DNA of 64,000 bases from Pelagibacteraceae bacterium AG-426-G02. GTDB lineage: Bacteria > Pseudomonadota > Alphaproteobacteria > Pelagibacterales > Pelagibacteraceae. Every line of letters starts with the position of its first letter. Within the stretch, counting starts at the first letter, position 1. The notes below the pieces were generated by a model. It saw nothing but the letters and a program-made list of their open reading frames with translations, was not told the DNA's origin and did not search any database. Below, piece by piece: positions 50,512 through 62,134 of this stretch. A program made the position numbers and the translations under genes. Where the stretch lies: positions 48,562 through 112,561 of the forward strand of contig QCNQ01000002.1 of NCBI GenBank assembly GCA_003213155.1, in the 5' to 3' direction.

Positions 50512-51024
50512 ATGTTAAAACTTAGATTATCAAGAGGTGGAACAAAGAAAAGACCAGTTTACAAAGTTGTTGTAGCTGATAGTCGTTTTGCAAGAGATGG
50601 ACGTTTCATAGAAAAAGTTGGTTTTTTTAATCCTCTATTACCTAAAGAAAAAAAAGAAAGAATAGGATTAGAGGCTGAAAGAATTAAATATTGGTTAGGC
50701 CAAGGTGCACAACCGACTACAAGAGTAGCAAGAATTTTAGGTGAAAATGAGTTAATGCCAATGCCTGCTAATGGTAATAATCCTCAAAAAGCTATTCCAA
50801 AAAAAGAAAGAAAAAAAGAAGGGTCTGATGATGCTAAAAAGGAAGAGGCAGCAAAAGCAGAAGCAGCACCGACAGATGGAGCAAAAAAAGAAGAAGCTCC
50901 AAAAGTGGACGCTAAAAAGGAAGAAGCTCCAAAAGCAGAAGCTAAAAAGGAAGAAGCTCCAAAAGCAGACGCTAAAAAGGAAGAAGCTCCAAAAGCAGAC
51001 GCTCCAAAAGAGGAAAAAAAGTAA
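50512..51024 (+). CDS. rpsP: 30S ribosomal protein S16 with long low-complexity C-terminal tail
   Basis: [42 protein letters not shown]; tail ([12 protein letters not shown])n. Confidence 0.96.
   Translation: MLKLRLSRGGTKKRPVYKVVVADSRFARDGRFIEKVGFFNPLLPKEKKERIGLEAERIKYWLGQGAQPTTRVARILGENELMPMPANGNNPQKAIPKKERKKEGSDDAKKEEAAKAEAAPTDGAKKEEAPKVDAKKEEAPKAEAKKEEAPKADAKKEEAPKADAPKEEKK
50881..51000 (+). repeat. In-frame 30-bp tandem repeat, 4 copies, inside rpsP
   Basis: gctaaaaaggaagaagctccaaaagcaga[a/c] x3 preceded by diverged copy gcaaaaaaagaagaagctccaaaagtggac. Confidence 0.95.
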
Positions 51025-51038
51025 TTTAAGGTTTAATT

Positions 51039-51725
51039 ATGTTAAAGACACAAGTGTTAACACTTTATCCAGAAATTTTCCCTGGTCCGTTAAATAAAGG
51101 ATTATATGGAAAAGCAATGGCTAAAAAGATATGGAGTCTTAATGTAGTAAACATAAGAGATGCAGCAACAGATAAACACAAAACTGTTGATGATACTCCA
51201 TATGGTGGTGGATCAGGTATGCTGTTAAAACCAGACATACTAGCAAAGTCAATTGATAAAAATATCCAGAAGGGGGAAAGAATTTTTTATCTTTCGCCAA
51301 AAGGTAAAAAATTTGATCAAAGACTTGCACAAGATTTGTCAAAAGAAAAATCATTCAGTTTAATTTGTGGACATTTCGAAGGTGTTGATGAAAGAGTGCT
51401 ATCCACAAGAAATATTGAGGAAATAAGTATAGGAGATTATGTGCTTTCTGGAGGGGAAACAGCTGCTCTTGTAGTTCTTGATAGTGTGTTAAGACTTTTG
51501 CCTGGAGTTTTAGGTAATGATAAATCATCTTCGGAGGAAACTTTTGAAAATGGTCTTTTAGAGTATCCTCAATTTACAAAACCTCAAATTTGGGAGGAAA
51601 AATCAGTACCAGATGTCTTATTATCAGGGGATCATAGCAAAATTAAAGACTGGCGTTTATCTCAATCTGAGGCTATAACACGCGTCCGAAGACCAGATTT
51701 GTGGCAAAAATATAAGAAGGATTAA
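51039..51725 (+). CDS. trmD: tRNA (guanine37-N1)-methyltransferase
   Basis: [61 protein letters not shown]. Confidence 0.97.
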   Translation: MLKTQVLTLYPEIFPGPLNKGLYGKAMAKKIWSLNVVNIRDAATDKHKTVDDTPYGGGSGMLLKPDILAKSIDKNIQKGERIFYLSPKGKKFDQRLAQDLSKEKSFSLICGHFEGVDERVLSTRNIEEISIGDYVLSGGETAALVVLDSVLRLLPGVLGNDKSSSEETFENGLLEYPQFTKPQIWEEKSVPDVLLSGDHSKIKDWRLSQSEAITRVRRPDLWQKYKKD

Positions 51726-51726
51726 T

Positions 51727-52320
51727 TTGATAAATATTGAAATGAAAACGATTGAAGAAATAAATCAACATAATGTAAAAAAAATTCTTTCGGAAAAAAA
51801 GATTCCGGAATTCTTTCCAGGTGATGTTGTAAAAGTTGGTGTAAGAATTACAGAGGGAAAAAAAGAGAGAATTCAATATTTTGAAGGTGTATGTATTGCG
51901 AAAAAAAGCAGAGATTTAAATTCTTCTTTTACAGTTAGAAAGATTTCTTTTGGTGAAGGTGTTGAGAGAACATTCCCACTATTTGGTACAGTAATTGACT
52001 CAATTAAAGTTATTCGTTCAGGAAAAGTTAGAAGAGCTAAACTATATTACTTAAGAGATAGAACTGGTAAATCAGCTAGAATTGCCGAAAAAATAAGAAA
52101 GAAGATTGGTATTGATATAGATGTAAAACCAGAAACAGTAACTGAGGAAAATTTAGCTCCTGTTTCAACAGAAGCATCTGATAATAAAGAAAATTTAACT
52201 AAGGCGGAGGCTAAGAAAGAAGAAACTCCTAAGGAAGAGCCAAAAAAAGAGGAAACAGCCAAAGTTGAAACAAAACCTAAAACTGAAGAAAAACTTGAAA
52301 CTTCTCCAGAAAAAAAATAA
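51727..52320 (+). CDS. rplS: 50S ribosomal protein L19 with low-complexity C-terminal tail
   Basis: [32 protein letters not shown]...[31 protein letters not shown]; tail [21 protein letters not shown]; start may be 51727 TTG or 51742 ATG. Confidence 0.95.
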   Translation: MINIEMKTIEEINQHNVKKILSEKKIPEFFPGDVVKVGVRITEGKKERIQYFEGVCIAKKSRDLNSSFTVRKISFGEGVERTFPLFGTVIDSIKVIRSGKVRRAKLYYLRDRTGKSARIAEKIRKKIGIDIDVKPETVTEENLAPVSTEASDNKENLTKAEAKKEETPKEEPKKEETAKVETKPKTEEKLETSPEKK

Positions 52321-52331
52321 TTTTTTTTTCA

Positions 52332-53735
52332 ATGCCTAATACTCTTTACGACAAAATTTGGAAAGAACACTTAGTTGATCAGCAAGATGATGGAACAGCT
52401 TTATTATTTGTTGATAGGCATCTCGTTCATGAAGTGACCAGTCCACAAGCATTTGAAGGTTTACGAAATTCTAAAAGAAAAGTAAGACACCCAAAGCTCA
52501 CATTGGCTGTTGCAGATCACAACGTCCCAACTACTGATAGAACTAATGGTATTTCAGATAAAGAATCTAAAATTCAAGTTGATACATTAGAAAAGAATTG
52601 TAAGGAATTTGATATCCAACTCTTTGGAATGGAGGATAAGCGTCAAGGCATAGTTCATATAATTGGTCCTGAACAAGGATTTACTCAACCTGGAACAGTT
52701 ATAGTTTGTGGAGATAGTCATACAGCTACACATGGAGCGTTTGGTGCTTTAGCATTTGGTATAGGCACCTCAGAGGTTGAACACGTACTTGCAACACAAA
52801 CTTTAGTGCAAAAAAAAGCAAAAAATTTCAGAATTAATGTTAATGGAAAACTTCCGTTAGGTGTTACTTCAAAAGATGTAATTTTACAAATAATTGGAAA
52901 AATAGGAACAGCAGGTGGAACAGGATGTGTTATTGAGTATGCTGGTGATTTAATCAGATCATTGAGTGTTGAACAAAGAATGACTATATGCAACATGACT
53001 ATAGAGGGTGGAGCAAGAGCAGGTTTGATTGCACCAGACGAAAAAATTTTCAAGTATTTGGAGGGAAAACCTATGTCACCCAAAGGTGAAAAATGGGATA
53101 AAGCTTTAGCGTACTGGAGAAGTTTAAAATCTGATGATGGTGCAAATTTTGATAAAGAAATAAGTCTTCAAGCTAATGAAATTTCACCGATGATTACCTG
53201 GGGAACTTCACCTCAAGATGTCATTACTATTGAGGATAAAGTACCAAACCCAGACAATGAAAAGGATGAGGATAGAAAAAATTCTATTGAAAGAGCTCTA
53301 AAATATATGGGTTTAAAACCTGATATGGCTGCTAAAGATATTAAGATTGATAAGGTTTTTATAGGTAGTTGTACAAATGGAAGAATTGAGGATTTACGAG
53401 AAGCAGCAAAGATTTTAAAAGATAAAAAAATTGCCTCTCATGTTCATGCAATGGTTGTTCCAGGATCTGGTTTAGTGAAAGAACAAGCAGAGCAAGAAGG
53501 TTTACATAAGATATTTGAAGAGTCTGGTTTTGAATGGAGAGAACCAGGATGTTCTATGTGTTTGGCAATGAATGCTGATAAATTAAAACCAGAGCAAAGA
53601 TGTGCATCAACATCAAACAGAAATTTTGAAGGAAGACAAGGTAGAGGTGGAAGAACACACCTTGTGAGCCCAGGAATGGCAGCTGCAGCAGCAATTTCTG
53701 GAAATTTGGATGATGTAAGAAAGTATCAAAATTAA
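52332..53735 (+). CDS. leuC: 3-isopropylmalate dehydratase large subunit
   Basis: [60 protein letters not shown]. Confidence 0.97.
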   Translation: MPNTLYDKIWKEHLVDQQDDGTALLFVDRHLVHEVTSPQAFEGLRNSKRKVRHPKLTLAVADHNVPTTDRTNGISDKESKIQVDTLEKNCKEFDIQLFGMEDKRQGIVHIIGPEQGFTQPGTVIVCGDSHTATHGAFGALAFGIGTSEVEHVLATQTLVQKKAKNFRINVNGKLPLGVTSKDVILQIIGKIGTAGGTGCVIEYAGDLIRSLSVEQRMTICNMTIEGGARAGLIAPDEKIFKYLEGKPMSPKGEKWDKALAYWRSLKSDDGANFDKEISLQANEISPMITWGTSPQDVITIEDKVPNPDNEKDEDRKNSIERALKYMGLKPDMAAKDIKIDKVFIGSCTNGRIEDLREAAKILKDKKIASHVHAMVVPGSGLVKEQAEQEGLHKIFEESGFEWREPGCSMCLAMNADKLKPEQRCASTSNRNFEGRQGRGGRTHLVSPGMAAAAAISGNLDDVRKYQN

Positions 53736-54340
53736 TGCAAAAATTTTCTACATTAAAAAGTATTCCAGCATATTTACCAATAGTAAATATCGATACTGAT
53801 ATGATTATCCCAAAGCAGTTTTTAAAAACAATTAAAAGAACCGGACTTGGAAAAAATTTGTTTTTTGAAATGAGGTATGATGATAATGGAAATAAAATAG
53901 GCGATTTTATATTAAACCAAGATCCATTTACAAATTCAAAAATACTGATAGCAGGAAAAAACTTTGGTTGTGGATCCTCAAGAGAACACGCTCCTTGGGC
54001 ATTATTAGATTTTGGTATTACATGTGTAATTAGCTCGAGTTTTGCTGATATTTTTTATAGCAATTGTTTTAAAAATGGAATTTTACCAATTATTGTTGAT
54101 GAAGAAAAAATAAAAGAATTATCTGAATATGCTAATAGAAAAGAGGAAATTTCAGTAGACCTTAAAGAGGAAAAAATAGTTTATGGTAATAATGAAATTA
54201 AATTCAAAATAGACTCCTTTAAAAAGAAATGTCTTCTCGAAGGTTTAGATGATATTGCGCTATCTTTAAATAAGTCTGATAAGATAAAAAGTTTTGAGCA
54301 AAAATTAAAAAGCTCTAAGCCATGGATTATAAGTGATTAA
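53735..54340 (+). CDS. leuD: 3-isopropylmalate dehydratase small subunit
   Basis: [42 protein letters not shown]. Confidence 0.97.
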   Translation: MQKFSTLKSIPAYLPIVNIDTDMIIPKQFLKTIKRTGLGKNLFFEMRYDDNGNKIGDFILNQDPFTNSKILIAGKNFGCGSSREHAPWALLDFGITCVISSSFADIFYSNCFKNGILPIIVDEEKIKELSEYANRKEEISVDLKEEKIVYGNNEIKFKIDSFKKKCLLEGLDDIALSLNKSDKIKSFEQKLKSSKPWIISD

Positions 54341-55439
54341 GGTAAAAAAGAGAAAGATACTATTACTTCCTGGAGATGGTATTGGTCCCGAAGTTATTGG
54401 TGAAGTAAAAAAAATTATCAGTTGGTTCAATGATAAAAAGTCTCTAGATTTTGAGATGGATGAAGATTTAGCGGGAGGATGCTCTTACGATAAGCATGGT
54501 ACACCGATTACAGATGAGGTTTTTTATAAAGCATTAGAAAGTGCAGTTGTTATGTTAGGCGCTGTAGGAGGACCAAAGTGGGATAATGTTGAGTTTTCTA
54601 AAAAACCTGAGAGAGCACTTTTAAAGCTAAGAAAAGAATTAAAACTATTTGCTAATTTGAGACCAGCGATATGTTTTAAACAATTAGTTGATGCCTCAAC
54701 ATTAAAACCTGAAATTGTCTCAGGTTTAGATATTATGATTGTAAGAGAGTTAACTGGAGGAATATATTTTGGTGAGCCTAGAGGAATTAAACCAATAGAA
54801 AATGGGGAAAGAAAAGGGATTAATACTCACACTTACACAAGCAATGAGATTATAAGAGTCGCTAGAGTTGCATTTGATTTAGCAAAAAAAAGATCAAACA
54901 AAGTAACCTCTTGTGAAAAATCAAATGTTATGGAGGCAGGCCAACTTTGGAAAGAAGAGGTTCAGACATTACACGATAAAGAATTTAAAGACGTTGAACT
55001 AAGTCATATGCTTGCAGACAATTGTGCTATGCAGTTGTTGAGAAATCCAAAGCAATTTGATGTAATTGTAACAGATAATTTGTTTGGAGATATGTTATCT
55101 GACCAAGCCTCAATGTTGACTGGATCATTAGGTCTTTTACCTTCTGCATCTTTAGGTGCAAAAAATAAAGATGGAGAGATGAGGGCTATGTATGAACCTA
55201 TTCATGGTTCAGCTCCAGATATAGCTGGTAAAAGTATTGCTAATCCAATAGCTACAATTTTAAGTTTTGCTATGGCTTTGAGATATTCATTAGATTTAGA
55301 TAAAGAGGCAGAAGCTCTGGAAAAAGCTGTACAGGATGTATTAAATGATGGTTTAAGAACTAAAGACATTTTATCAAAAGGTACAAAAGAGGTGACTACA
55401 TCACAAATGGGTGATGCGATCATTTCAAAATTGCAATAA
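54333..55439 (+). CDS. leuB: 3-isopropylmalate dehydrogenase
   Basis: [70 protein letters not shown]. Confidence 0.97.
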   Translation: MIKVKKRKILLLPGDGIGPEVIGEVKKIISWFNDKKSLDFEMDEDLAGGCSYDKHGTPITDEVFYKALESAVVMLGAVGGPKWDNVEFSKKPERALLKLRKELKLFANLRPAICFKQLVDASTLKPEIVSGLDIMIVRELTGGIYFGEPRGIKPIENGERKGINTHTYTSNEIIRVARVAFDLAKKRSNKVTSCEKSNVMEAGQLWKEEVQTLHDKEFKDVELSHMLADNCAMQLLRNPKQFDVIVTDNLFGDMLSDQASMLTGSLGLLPSASLGAKNKDGEMRAMYEPIHGSAPDIAGKSIANPIATILSFAMALRYSLDLDKEAEALEKAVQDVLNDGLRTKDILSKGTKEVTTSQMGDAIISKLQ

Positions 55440-55465
55440 TTAATTAATTATTTTAAAATCAAATT

Positions 55466-57229
55466 ATGCCAACTTATACTGCACCCGTTGAAGATATGAT
55501 GTTTCTTTTTGAAAAACTAAGAAACAACAAAGAGTATAATGAATTGGAAAAATATAAAGAAGTTACCCCAGATTTAGTAAAAGACATTCTACAGGAAGCA
55601 GCAAAAATAAATCAAAATTTAATTTTACCATTAGCTAAAGTTGGAGATGAAAATCCTGCAATTTTAGAAAATGGAGTTGTTAGAACTCCTCCGGGTTACA
55701 AAGAGGCTTATAAAAAATATATTGAGGATGGTTGGACATCTTTATCATGTGATCCAAAATATGGGGGTCAAGGTATGCCAAAAACAGTGAGCGCATTTTT
55801 TGATGAAATGCTATCCTCTGCTAGCCTTTCTTTTAAACTCTATAGTGAACTTAGTATTGGTGCTTATAATTGTATTAATCATCATGCTAGCGATGAAATA
55901 AAAAATAAATATTTGCCAAAAATTGTAGAAGGTAAGTGGAGTGGAACAATGTGCTTAACTGAGCCAGTATGTGGTACTGATTTAGGGCTATTAAAAACAA
56001 AGGCTAAAAAACAATCTGATGGTACATTCAAATTAACTGGACAGAAAATTTTTATTACCTCTGGTGATCACGATTTAACTGAAAATATTATTCATTTGGT
56101 TTTAGCAAGAGTGGATGACTCTCCGGCTGGCACTAAAGGTATCAGTCTGTTTTTAGTTCCAAAGTTTATTGTAAAAGAAGATGGGAATGTTGGCCCAAGA
56201 AATGGAATATCAACTGGTTCTATCGAAACAAAAATGGGAATTAAAGGATCGGCAACTTGTGTTCTTAATTTTGATGAAGCAACTGGTTACATGATTGGTG
56301 ATAAGGAAAAAGGTTTGAGTGCAATGTTTACGATGATGAATCTTGAGAGGATCGTTGTTGGGATACAGGGTTTGGGTATATCAGAGATTGCTTATCAAAA
56401 TTCACTTTCATACGCAAAAGAGAGAAAGCAAGGTAAGTCGAATAATTCAAAATCTAAAAATGGTGCTGATTTTATAATTGAGCATGCAGATATTAGAAGA
56501 TCGTTGTTAAATATGAAATCTATTATTGAGGGTGAGAGAGCCTTATGTTTTTGGTTATCTCAACAAACTGAGGTAAGCCTATATCATCCAGATGAAAAAG
56601 CTAGGCGGGAGGCATCTGATTATGTCTCATTAATGACTCCAGTAGTTAAATCCTTGTTTACAGATTTAGCAATGGAAATCACTAGCGACGCAATGCAAAT
56701 TTATGGTGGGTATGGTTATACTAAAGATCAAGGAATAGAACAGTTATATCGAGATAATAGAATCACACCAATTTACGAAGGTACGAATTCTGTACAAGCT
56801 GCAGATTTAGTTTTTAGAAAATTATCAAATAAGAACGGGAATGTAATTAATAAATTTTTAGATCAGGTTAAAAATGAATGTAATTCTAACAACGAAAAAA
56901 TAAGACCATTCATCTCAGATTTTAATAATTATTTAGATATATTAAAAAAATTTAGTGATTGGATGATTGAGAAATCTAAAACAGATAAAGATGATGTAAG
57001 TGCTGCTGCTAATGATTATCTTAAAACTCTCGGATTTGTTTCGATTGCTTATGCATGGATAAAAGTACTAGAGGTAAGTTTTAAAGATTATAATGAAAAT
57101 AAAAATTTTTATGATGACAAAATTGATACTGCTAGGTTTTATTTTGATAAAGTTCTACCAAGAGCTGAACAACATTACAAATCAGCAATTTCTGGAAGCT
57201 CCAATATTATGAATTTTAAATTCAATTAA
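55466..57229 (+). CDS. dmdC: Acyl-CoA dehydrogenase, probable DmdC (3-methylmercaptopropionyl-CoA dehydrogenase)
   Basis: 587 aa; MCLTEPVCGTDLGLLKTKA, MQIYGGYGYTKDQGIEQLYRDNRITPIYEGTN; linkage to dmdB and dmdA. Confidence 0.85.
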   Translation: MPTYTAPVEDMMFLFEKLRNNKEYNELEKYKEVTPDLVKDILQEAAKINQNLILPLAKVGDENPAILENGVVRTPPGYKEAYKKYIEDGWTSLSCDPKYGGQGMPKTVSAFFDEMLSSASLSFKLYSELSIGAYNCINHHASDEIKNKYLPKIVEGKWSGTMCLTEPVCGTDLGLLKTKAKKQSDGTFKLTGQKIFITSGDHDLTENIIHLVLARVDDSPAGTKGISLFLVPKFIVKEDGNVGPRNGISTGSIETKMGIKGSATCVLNFDEATGYMIGDKEKGLSAMFTMMNLERIVVGIQGLGISEIAYQNSLSYAKERKQGKSNNSKSKNGADFIIEHADIRRSLLNMKSIIEGERALCFWLSQQTEVSLYHPDEKARREASDYVSLMTPVVKSLFTDLAMEITSDAMQIYGGYGYTKDQGIEQLYRDNRITPIYEGTNSVQAADLVFRKLSNKNGNVINKFLDQVKNECNSNNEKIRPFISDFNNYLDILKKFSDWMIEKSKTDKDDVSAAANDYLKTLGFVSIAYAWIKVLEVSFKDYNENKNFYDDKIDTARFYFDKVLPRAEQHYKSAISGSSNIMNFKFN

Positions 57230-58846
57230 ATGAGTCATTACGATACTAATTTAGATAAAAATAGTGCAAATTATGTTCCTTTAACTCCTTTGACTTTTTT
57301 GAAGAGAGCAAAAGAGATTTATCCTGATTATGAAGCAATTATCTATGAAGATCGTAAATATACCTGGGCTGATGTTTACAAACGTACCATTAAATTTGCA
57401 AGCGCCCTTAATAAAATTGGAATTAAAAAAGGAGATACTGTCTCATTTTTAGCTTTCAACACACCTGAAATTTTTGAGGGACATTACTCTGTTCCTATGT
57501 CTGGTGCAGTATTAAATACAATTAACATAAGATTAGATGCTAAAACTATTGCTTATATTTTAGAACATAGTGATGCTAAAGTTCTTGTTGTTGATAGACA
57601 ATTACACATAGAAGTTAAAAAAGCGTTAAGCACTTTAAAAAAGAAAATCACAATTATTGATATAGTTGATAAATTTGCAGACCAATCAAAGTGTGAAAAA
57701 ATTGGCGATCTAGAATACGAAAGTTTTTTAAATACTGGTGATGAAAATTTTGATTGGAAAATGCCAGATGACGAGTGGCAAGCAATATCATTGAGCTATA
57801 CATCTGGAACTACCGGAAACCCTAAAGGCGTTGTTTACCATCATCGGGGATCATATTTAATGTCCACGGGTAGTGCAGTTGCCTGGAACATGCCAAACAG
57901 ACTTAATTTTTTAACTATCGTCCCAATGTTCCATTGTAATGGATGGGGTTATCCTTGGACTATACCCATGTTAAATGGAAGAACAATTTGTCTAAGAAAT
58001 ATAGATGTAAAAAAAATATTTGAATTAATAGACAAACATAATGTTACTCACTTTGGTGGAGCGCCTATTGTACTAAATATGATAACTGGTGCACCAGAGT
58101 CTGATAGAAAAAAATTAAAGCAAAAAGTATACGTCCTTACTGCAGGAGCCCCACCGCCAAGTATAATTTTCAAAAAAATGAAAGAACTTGGTTTTGAAGT
58201 TATGCATGTTTATGGATTAACCGAAACTTATGGACATGTAACTCAATGTGCTTGGAATGATGCTTGGAATGACTTCGATGAGGAAAAACAGAACGAAATT
58301 AAAGCAAGACAAGGAGTTAGATATCCAAATACAGAAGGGATTGCTGTGATGGATCCAGAAACAATGACTGAAGTTCCAAAAGATGGAAAGACGATTGGTG
58401 AAATAATGATTAAAGGAAATGTAGTCATGAAGGGTTATTTTAAGGATAAGGATGCTACAAATAAAGCAATGGCTGGTGGTTGGTTTCATTCTGGTGACTT
58501 AGCTGTCATGCATCCAGATGGATATGTAAAAATCCAGGATAGGTCTAAAGATATTATAATTTCTGGAGGTGAAAACATATCCTCTATAGAAATAGAAAAT
58601 ACTCTTGCAAAACATCCCTCAGTATCTATTGCAGCCGTTGTAGCTAAACCAGATGAAAAATGGGGAGAGGTACCTTGTGCATTTATTGAGATGGTAAAGG
58701 ATAAACCAACAACCGAGAAAGAATTAATTGGTTTTTGTAAAGAAACCCTCGCAGGTTTCAAAGTGCCAAAACAAGTTGTTTTTTGTGAACTACCTAAAAC
58801 ATCGACAGGAAAAATTCAAAAATTTGAATTGAGAAAAAAATTTTAG
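57230..58846 (+). CDS. dmdB: Acyl-CoA synthetase, probable DmdB (3-methylmercaptopropionyl-CoA ligase)
   Basis: LSYTSGTTGNPKGVVYHHRG, VYGLTETYGHVTQCAW, LPKTSTGKIQKFELR; linkage to dmdC/dmdA. Confidence 0.87.
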   Translation: MSHYDTNLDKNSANYVPLTPLTFLKRAKEIYPDYEAIIYEDRKYTWADVYKRTIKFASALNKIGIKKGDTVSFLAFNTPEIFEGHYSVPMSGAVLNTINIRLDAKTIAYILEHSDAKVLVVDRQLHIEVKKALSTLKKKITIIDIVDKFADQSKCEKIGDLEYESFLNTGDENFDWKMPDDEWQAISLSYTSGTTGNPKGVVYHHRGSYLMSTGSAVAWNMPNRLNFLTIVPMFHCNGWGYPWTIPMLNGRTICLRNIDVKKIFELIDKHNVTHFGGAPIVLNMITGAPESDRKKLKQKVYVLTAGAPPPSIIFKKMKELGFEVMHVYGLTETYGHVTQCAWNDAWNDFDEEKQNEIKARQGVRYPNTEGIAVMDPETMTEVPKDGKTIGEIMIKGNVVMKGYFKDKDATNKAMAGGWFHSGDLAVMHPDGYVKIQDRSKDIIISGGENISSIEIENTLAKHPSVSIAAVVAKPDEKWGEVPCAFIEMVKDKPTTEKELIGFCKETLAGFKVPKQVVFCELPKTSTGKIQKFELRKKF

Positions 58847-58854
58847 GTAATTGA

Positions 58855-59631
58855 TTGATATTTGAAATAGAAAATAAAACTATTCATGCATCTGATGCAG
58901 GCCAAGGCATAGATCCAAAAAAACAAACAATAGTATTTCTTCATGGAAGTGGCCTTTCACACATAGTTTGGTCATTAACTGAACAATTTTTTTCGAATAA
59001 GAATTTCAATGTATTGTCTATCGATCTTCCTGGTCATGGAAATTCAGATGGACCATGTTTAGATACCATAGAAAAAATTGCTGATTGGCTAGAAAGTGTA
59101 TTTAAAAAATTGCAATTAAAAAATTTGATTTTAGTTGGTCATTCTCAAGGATGTTTAGAAATACTTGAATATGCTTTTAAATATAAAAGCAGGTTAAATA
59201 AAATAGTTTTAGTTGGCGGCTCAAATAAAATGCCAGTTCATCCTGATTTAATAGAACTTGCAAATAATGGTGACTCTGATGCTGTAAAATTAATGATGAA
59301 ATGGGGTTATGAAGGCTCAAAAAAATTTATTGGTGGTAATCCAGTAGAAAAAATAATTCAGTCCCCAAGAGATATTAGTGAAATTTTAGCAGTTGATTTA
59401 AATGCGTGTAATAACTACTCAAATGGATTAGAGGCAACAAAAGTTTTAGATCTTCCCACATTACTTATTTTCGGAGAGTTAGATAAAATGATCAATTTAG
59501 ATGCAGGGAAAAAATTTTCAAATTTAGTAAAAAACTCATCTACTCATGTAATTAAAGGTTGTGGTCATATGATAATGATTGAAAAAGCATTTGAAATGAG
59601 AGAAAAGATTTTAGAATTTTTAATTAAATGA
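58855..59631 (+). CDS. Alpha/beta hydrolase in DMSP cluster
   Basis: [48 protein letters not shown] start. Confidence 0.88.
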   Translation: MIFEIENKTIHASDAGQGIDPKKQTIVFLHGSGLSHIVWSLTEQFFSNKNFNVLSIDLPGHGNSDGPCLDTIEKIADWLESVFKKLQLKNLILVGHSQGCLEILEYAFKYKSRLNKIVLVGGSNKMPVHPDLIELANNGDSDAVKLMMKWGYEGSKKFIGGNPVEKIIQSPRDISEILAVDLNACNNYSNGLEATKVLDLPTLLIFGELDKMINLDAGKKFSNLVKNSSTHVIKGCGHMIMIEKAFEMREKILEFLIK

Positions 59632-60737
59632 AAAGTTTTCCGATAGCAAAATCAAGAAGAGTTAGAAGTACACCCTATACTTCTAGAATAGAGAAACAAG
59701 GTGTTACCGCTTATACTGTTTATAATCATATGCTTTTACCAGCAGCTTTCGGTTCCTTGGAAGAGTCTTGTGATCATTTAAAAAAGAATGTTCAAATTTG
59801 GGATGTAGCTGCAGAAAGACAGGTTGAAATTTCAGGCAAAGATGCTGCAAAACTTATACAACTCATGACTTGTAGAGATTTATCGAAATCCAAAGTAGGA
59901 AGATGTTATTATTGTCCTTTAATCGATGAAAATGGAAATTTGGTAAATGATCCTGTTATTTTAAAATTAGCTGAAGATAGATGGTGGATATCAATTGCTG
60001 ACTCTGATGTAATTTTTTTTGCAAAAGGTCTTGCTTCAGGAAATAAATTTGATGTTAAAATTTTTGAACCAGTCGTAGATATCTTAGCAGTTCAAGGTCC
60101 TAAATCTTTTGATTTAATGGAAAAAGTTTTTGGTGAAAAAATAAAAGAGTTAAAATTTTTTGGATTTGATTATTTTACTTTTAATGGGGCAAAACATTTA
60201 ATAGCTAGATCTGGTTGGTCAAAACAAGGTGGTTTTGAAATTTATGTTGAAAACACCGACTCAGGTTTGAAGTTATACGATCATCTTTTTGAAATTGGTA
60301 AAGAATTCAATGTTAGACCTGGATGTCCAAATTTAATCGAAAGGATTGAGAGTGGTTTACTTTCTTATGGGAATGATTTTGATAACAATGACAATCCATT
60401 TCAATGTGGTTTTGATAAATATATTGATTTAGAGACCGATATAAACTTTTTAGGTAAAGATAAACTTAAAAAAATTAAAGAAAAAGGAATTGATAGAAAG
60501 CTAATGGGTGTTCAGATAGATTTAACCAAGATTCTTTTAACTAGTTCTTTAAACATCAAAAATAATGATGGAAATATAATTGGAGAACTAAGATCCGCTT
60601 GTTACTCGCCTCATTTTAAAAAAGTTATTGGTATTGCAATGATAAAAGAACCATATTGCAAAGCATCTTCGTCCGGAACAATAGAAATTGATGGAAATTC
60701 TTTAGCTCTTAAAGTTTGCGATTTACCTTTCATCTAG
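59628..60737 (+). CDS. dmdA: Dimethylsulfoniopropionate demethylase
   Basis: GcvT-like; [117 protein letters not shown] strongly resemble SAR11 DmdA. Confidence 0.96.
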   Translation: MKSFPIAKSRRVRSTPYTSRIEKQGVTAYTVYNHMLLPAAFGSLEESCDHLKKNVQIWDVAAERQVEISGKDAAKLIQLMTCRDLSKSKVGRCYYCPLIDENGNLVNDPVILKLAEDRWWISIADSDVIFFAKGLASGNKFDVKIFEPVVDILAVQGPKSFDLMEKVFGEKIKELKFFGFDYFTFNGAKHLIARSGWSKQGGFEIYVENTDSGLKLYDHLFEIGKEFNVRPGCPNLIERIESGLLSYGNDFDNNDNPFQCGFDKYIDLETDINFLGKDKLKKIKEKGIDRKLMGVQIDLTKILLTSSLNIKNNDGNIIGELRSACYSPHFKKVIGIAMIKEPYCKASSSGTIEIDGNSLALKVCDLPFI

Positions 60738-60752
60738 TATAAAACTTAGATC

Positions 60753-61760
60753 ATGAATATTGCAATTGTAGGAGCAACAGGAAATGTTGGTAGAAAAACA
60801 TTGGAAATTTTGGAGAGAAAAGAATTTTCTGTAGATAATTTATATTTAGTTGCGTCCTCAAAAAGTGTTGGAAAAAAAATTGGTTTTAGAGGCAAGGAAA
60901 TGGATGTCCTTGATTTAGAAAATTTTGATTTCTCAAAAGTTAATATCGCTTTTTTTGCAGCTGGTGGAAAAATTTCTGAAAAATTTGCTGAAAGAGCAGC
61001 CAAAAATTGCTTGGTAATTGATAACTCTAGTTTTTTTAGAATGGATCCAGACGTACCTTTGATAGTTCCACAAGTAAATTCAGATGATCTAAAAAAAATT
61101 AAAAAAAATATTGTTGCAAATCCGAATTGTTCAACAGCTCAATTAGTGATTGCTCTTAAACCTTTACATGATCTATTTATTATCAAAAGAATTGTCGTGT
61201 CTACTTATCAATCAGTTTCTGGAGGTGGAAAGGCTCCCATGGATGAACTTATTGAGCAAACTAAACTAGTTTTAGATGGTAAAAAAGTATCATCTAAAAA
61301 TTTTACAAAACAAATAGCTTTTAATGCCATCCCTCATATCGATCAATTTGCAGATGATGGTTATACTAAGGAAGAGTTAAAAATGATGAACGAAACTAAA
61401 AAAATTTTAGATACCAAAATTGATTTAACAGCAACATGTGTGAGATTACCAATCTCTGTTTCTCATTCTGAGTCAGTCAACTTACAATTTGAAAAACCTT
61501 TTACTCTGGAAAAGGTAAGAGATGCTTTGAATAATTTTGAAGGTTGTAAAGTTGTTGATGAAAGAAATGATGGCGGCTATTCAACTCCAATTGAAGCAGA
61601 GGGAATGGATGAAACTTTTATTTCAAGAATAAGAGAAGATAAAACAATTAAAAATGGATTAAACTTATGGATTGTTTCAGATAATCTTTTGAGAGGCGCG
61701 GCTTTGAATGCAGTAGAAATTGCAGAAACAGTAATTAAAAACAATTACCATGGAAAATAA
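60753..61760 (+). CDS. asd: Aspartate-semialdehyde dehydrogenase
   Basis: MNIAIVGATGNVGRKTLEIL, NPNCSTAQLVIALKPL, STYQSVSGGGKAPMDEL. Confidence 0.97.
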   Translation: MNIAIVGATGNVGRKTLEILERKEFSVDNLYLVASSKSVGKKIGFRGKEMDVLDLENFDFSKVNIAFFAAGGKISEKFAERAAKNCLVIDNSSFFRMDPDVPLIVPQVNSDDLKKIKKNIVANPNCSTAQLVIALKPLHDLFIIKRIVVSTYQSVSGGGKAPMDELIEQTKLVLDGKKVSSKNFTKQIAFNAIPHIDQFADDGYTKEELKMMNETKKILDTKIDLTATCVRLPISVSHSESVNLQFEKPFTLEKVRDALNNFEGCKVVDERNDGGYSTPIEAEGMDETFISRIREDKTIKNGLNLWIVSDNLLRGAALNAVEIAETVIKNNYHGK

Positions 61761-62133
61761 AAAACCATTATCCCCTCACATACAAGTTTATAAATGGCAT
61801 ATTTCGTCTTTGGTATCCATTTCACACAGAATTACGGGCATAATAAATATAATTGGAATTACATTAATTTGTTTGTGGGCATCTTTATTATTATTAGGTG
61901 AAAATAGTTATGAGGCTGTTAATTTACTATTAAATTCTCAAATTGGAAAATTTATTACTTTAGGTTTGACCTGGTCTTTTTGTTTTCAAATTTTAAGTGA
62001 GATTAGACATTTGATAATGGATTTAGGTTATGGATTTGAACTTAAGACAACTAAAATAACTGGTCTTTTAGTAATCATAGGGTCAATCTTTTTAACTATA
62101 ATTTTATATTTGATTGGAAAAAATTTATTTTAA
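61750..62133 (+). CDS. sdhC: Succinate dehydrogenase cytochrome b556 subunit
   Basis: KPLSPHIQVYKWHISSLVSISHRITG...RHLIMDLGYGFE. Confidence 0.95.
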   Translation: MENKKPLSPHIQVYKWHISSLVSISHRITGIINIIGITLICLWASLLLLGENSYEAVNLLLNSQIGKFITLGLTWSFCFQILSEIRHLIMDLGYGFELKTTKITGLLVIIGSIFLTIILYLIGKNLF

Positions 62134-62134
62134 A

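Noticed and set aside
50881-51000. 30-bp tandem repeats as a possible CRISPR-like array
   Set aside because: No spacers; units are directly contiguous, in frame and encode the S16 tail
50771-51097. + strand ORF of 108 aa (K/Q-rich) overlapping rpsP
   Set aside because: Out-of-frame shadow of the rpsP repeat tail; the S16 frame is clearly the coding one
52718-53083. 121-aa minus-strand ORF antisense to leuC
   Set aside because: Lies wholly inside a clearly conserved leuC gene; no independent support
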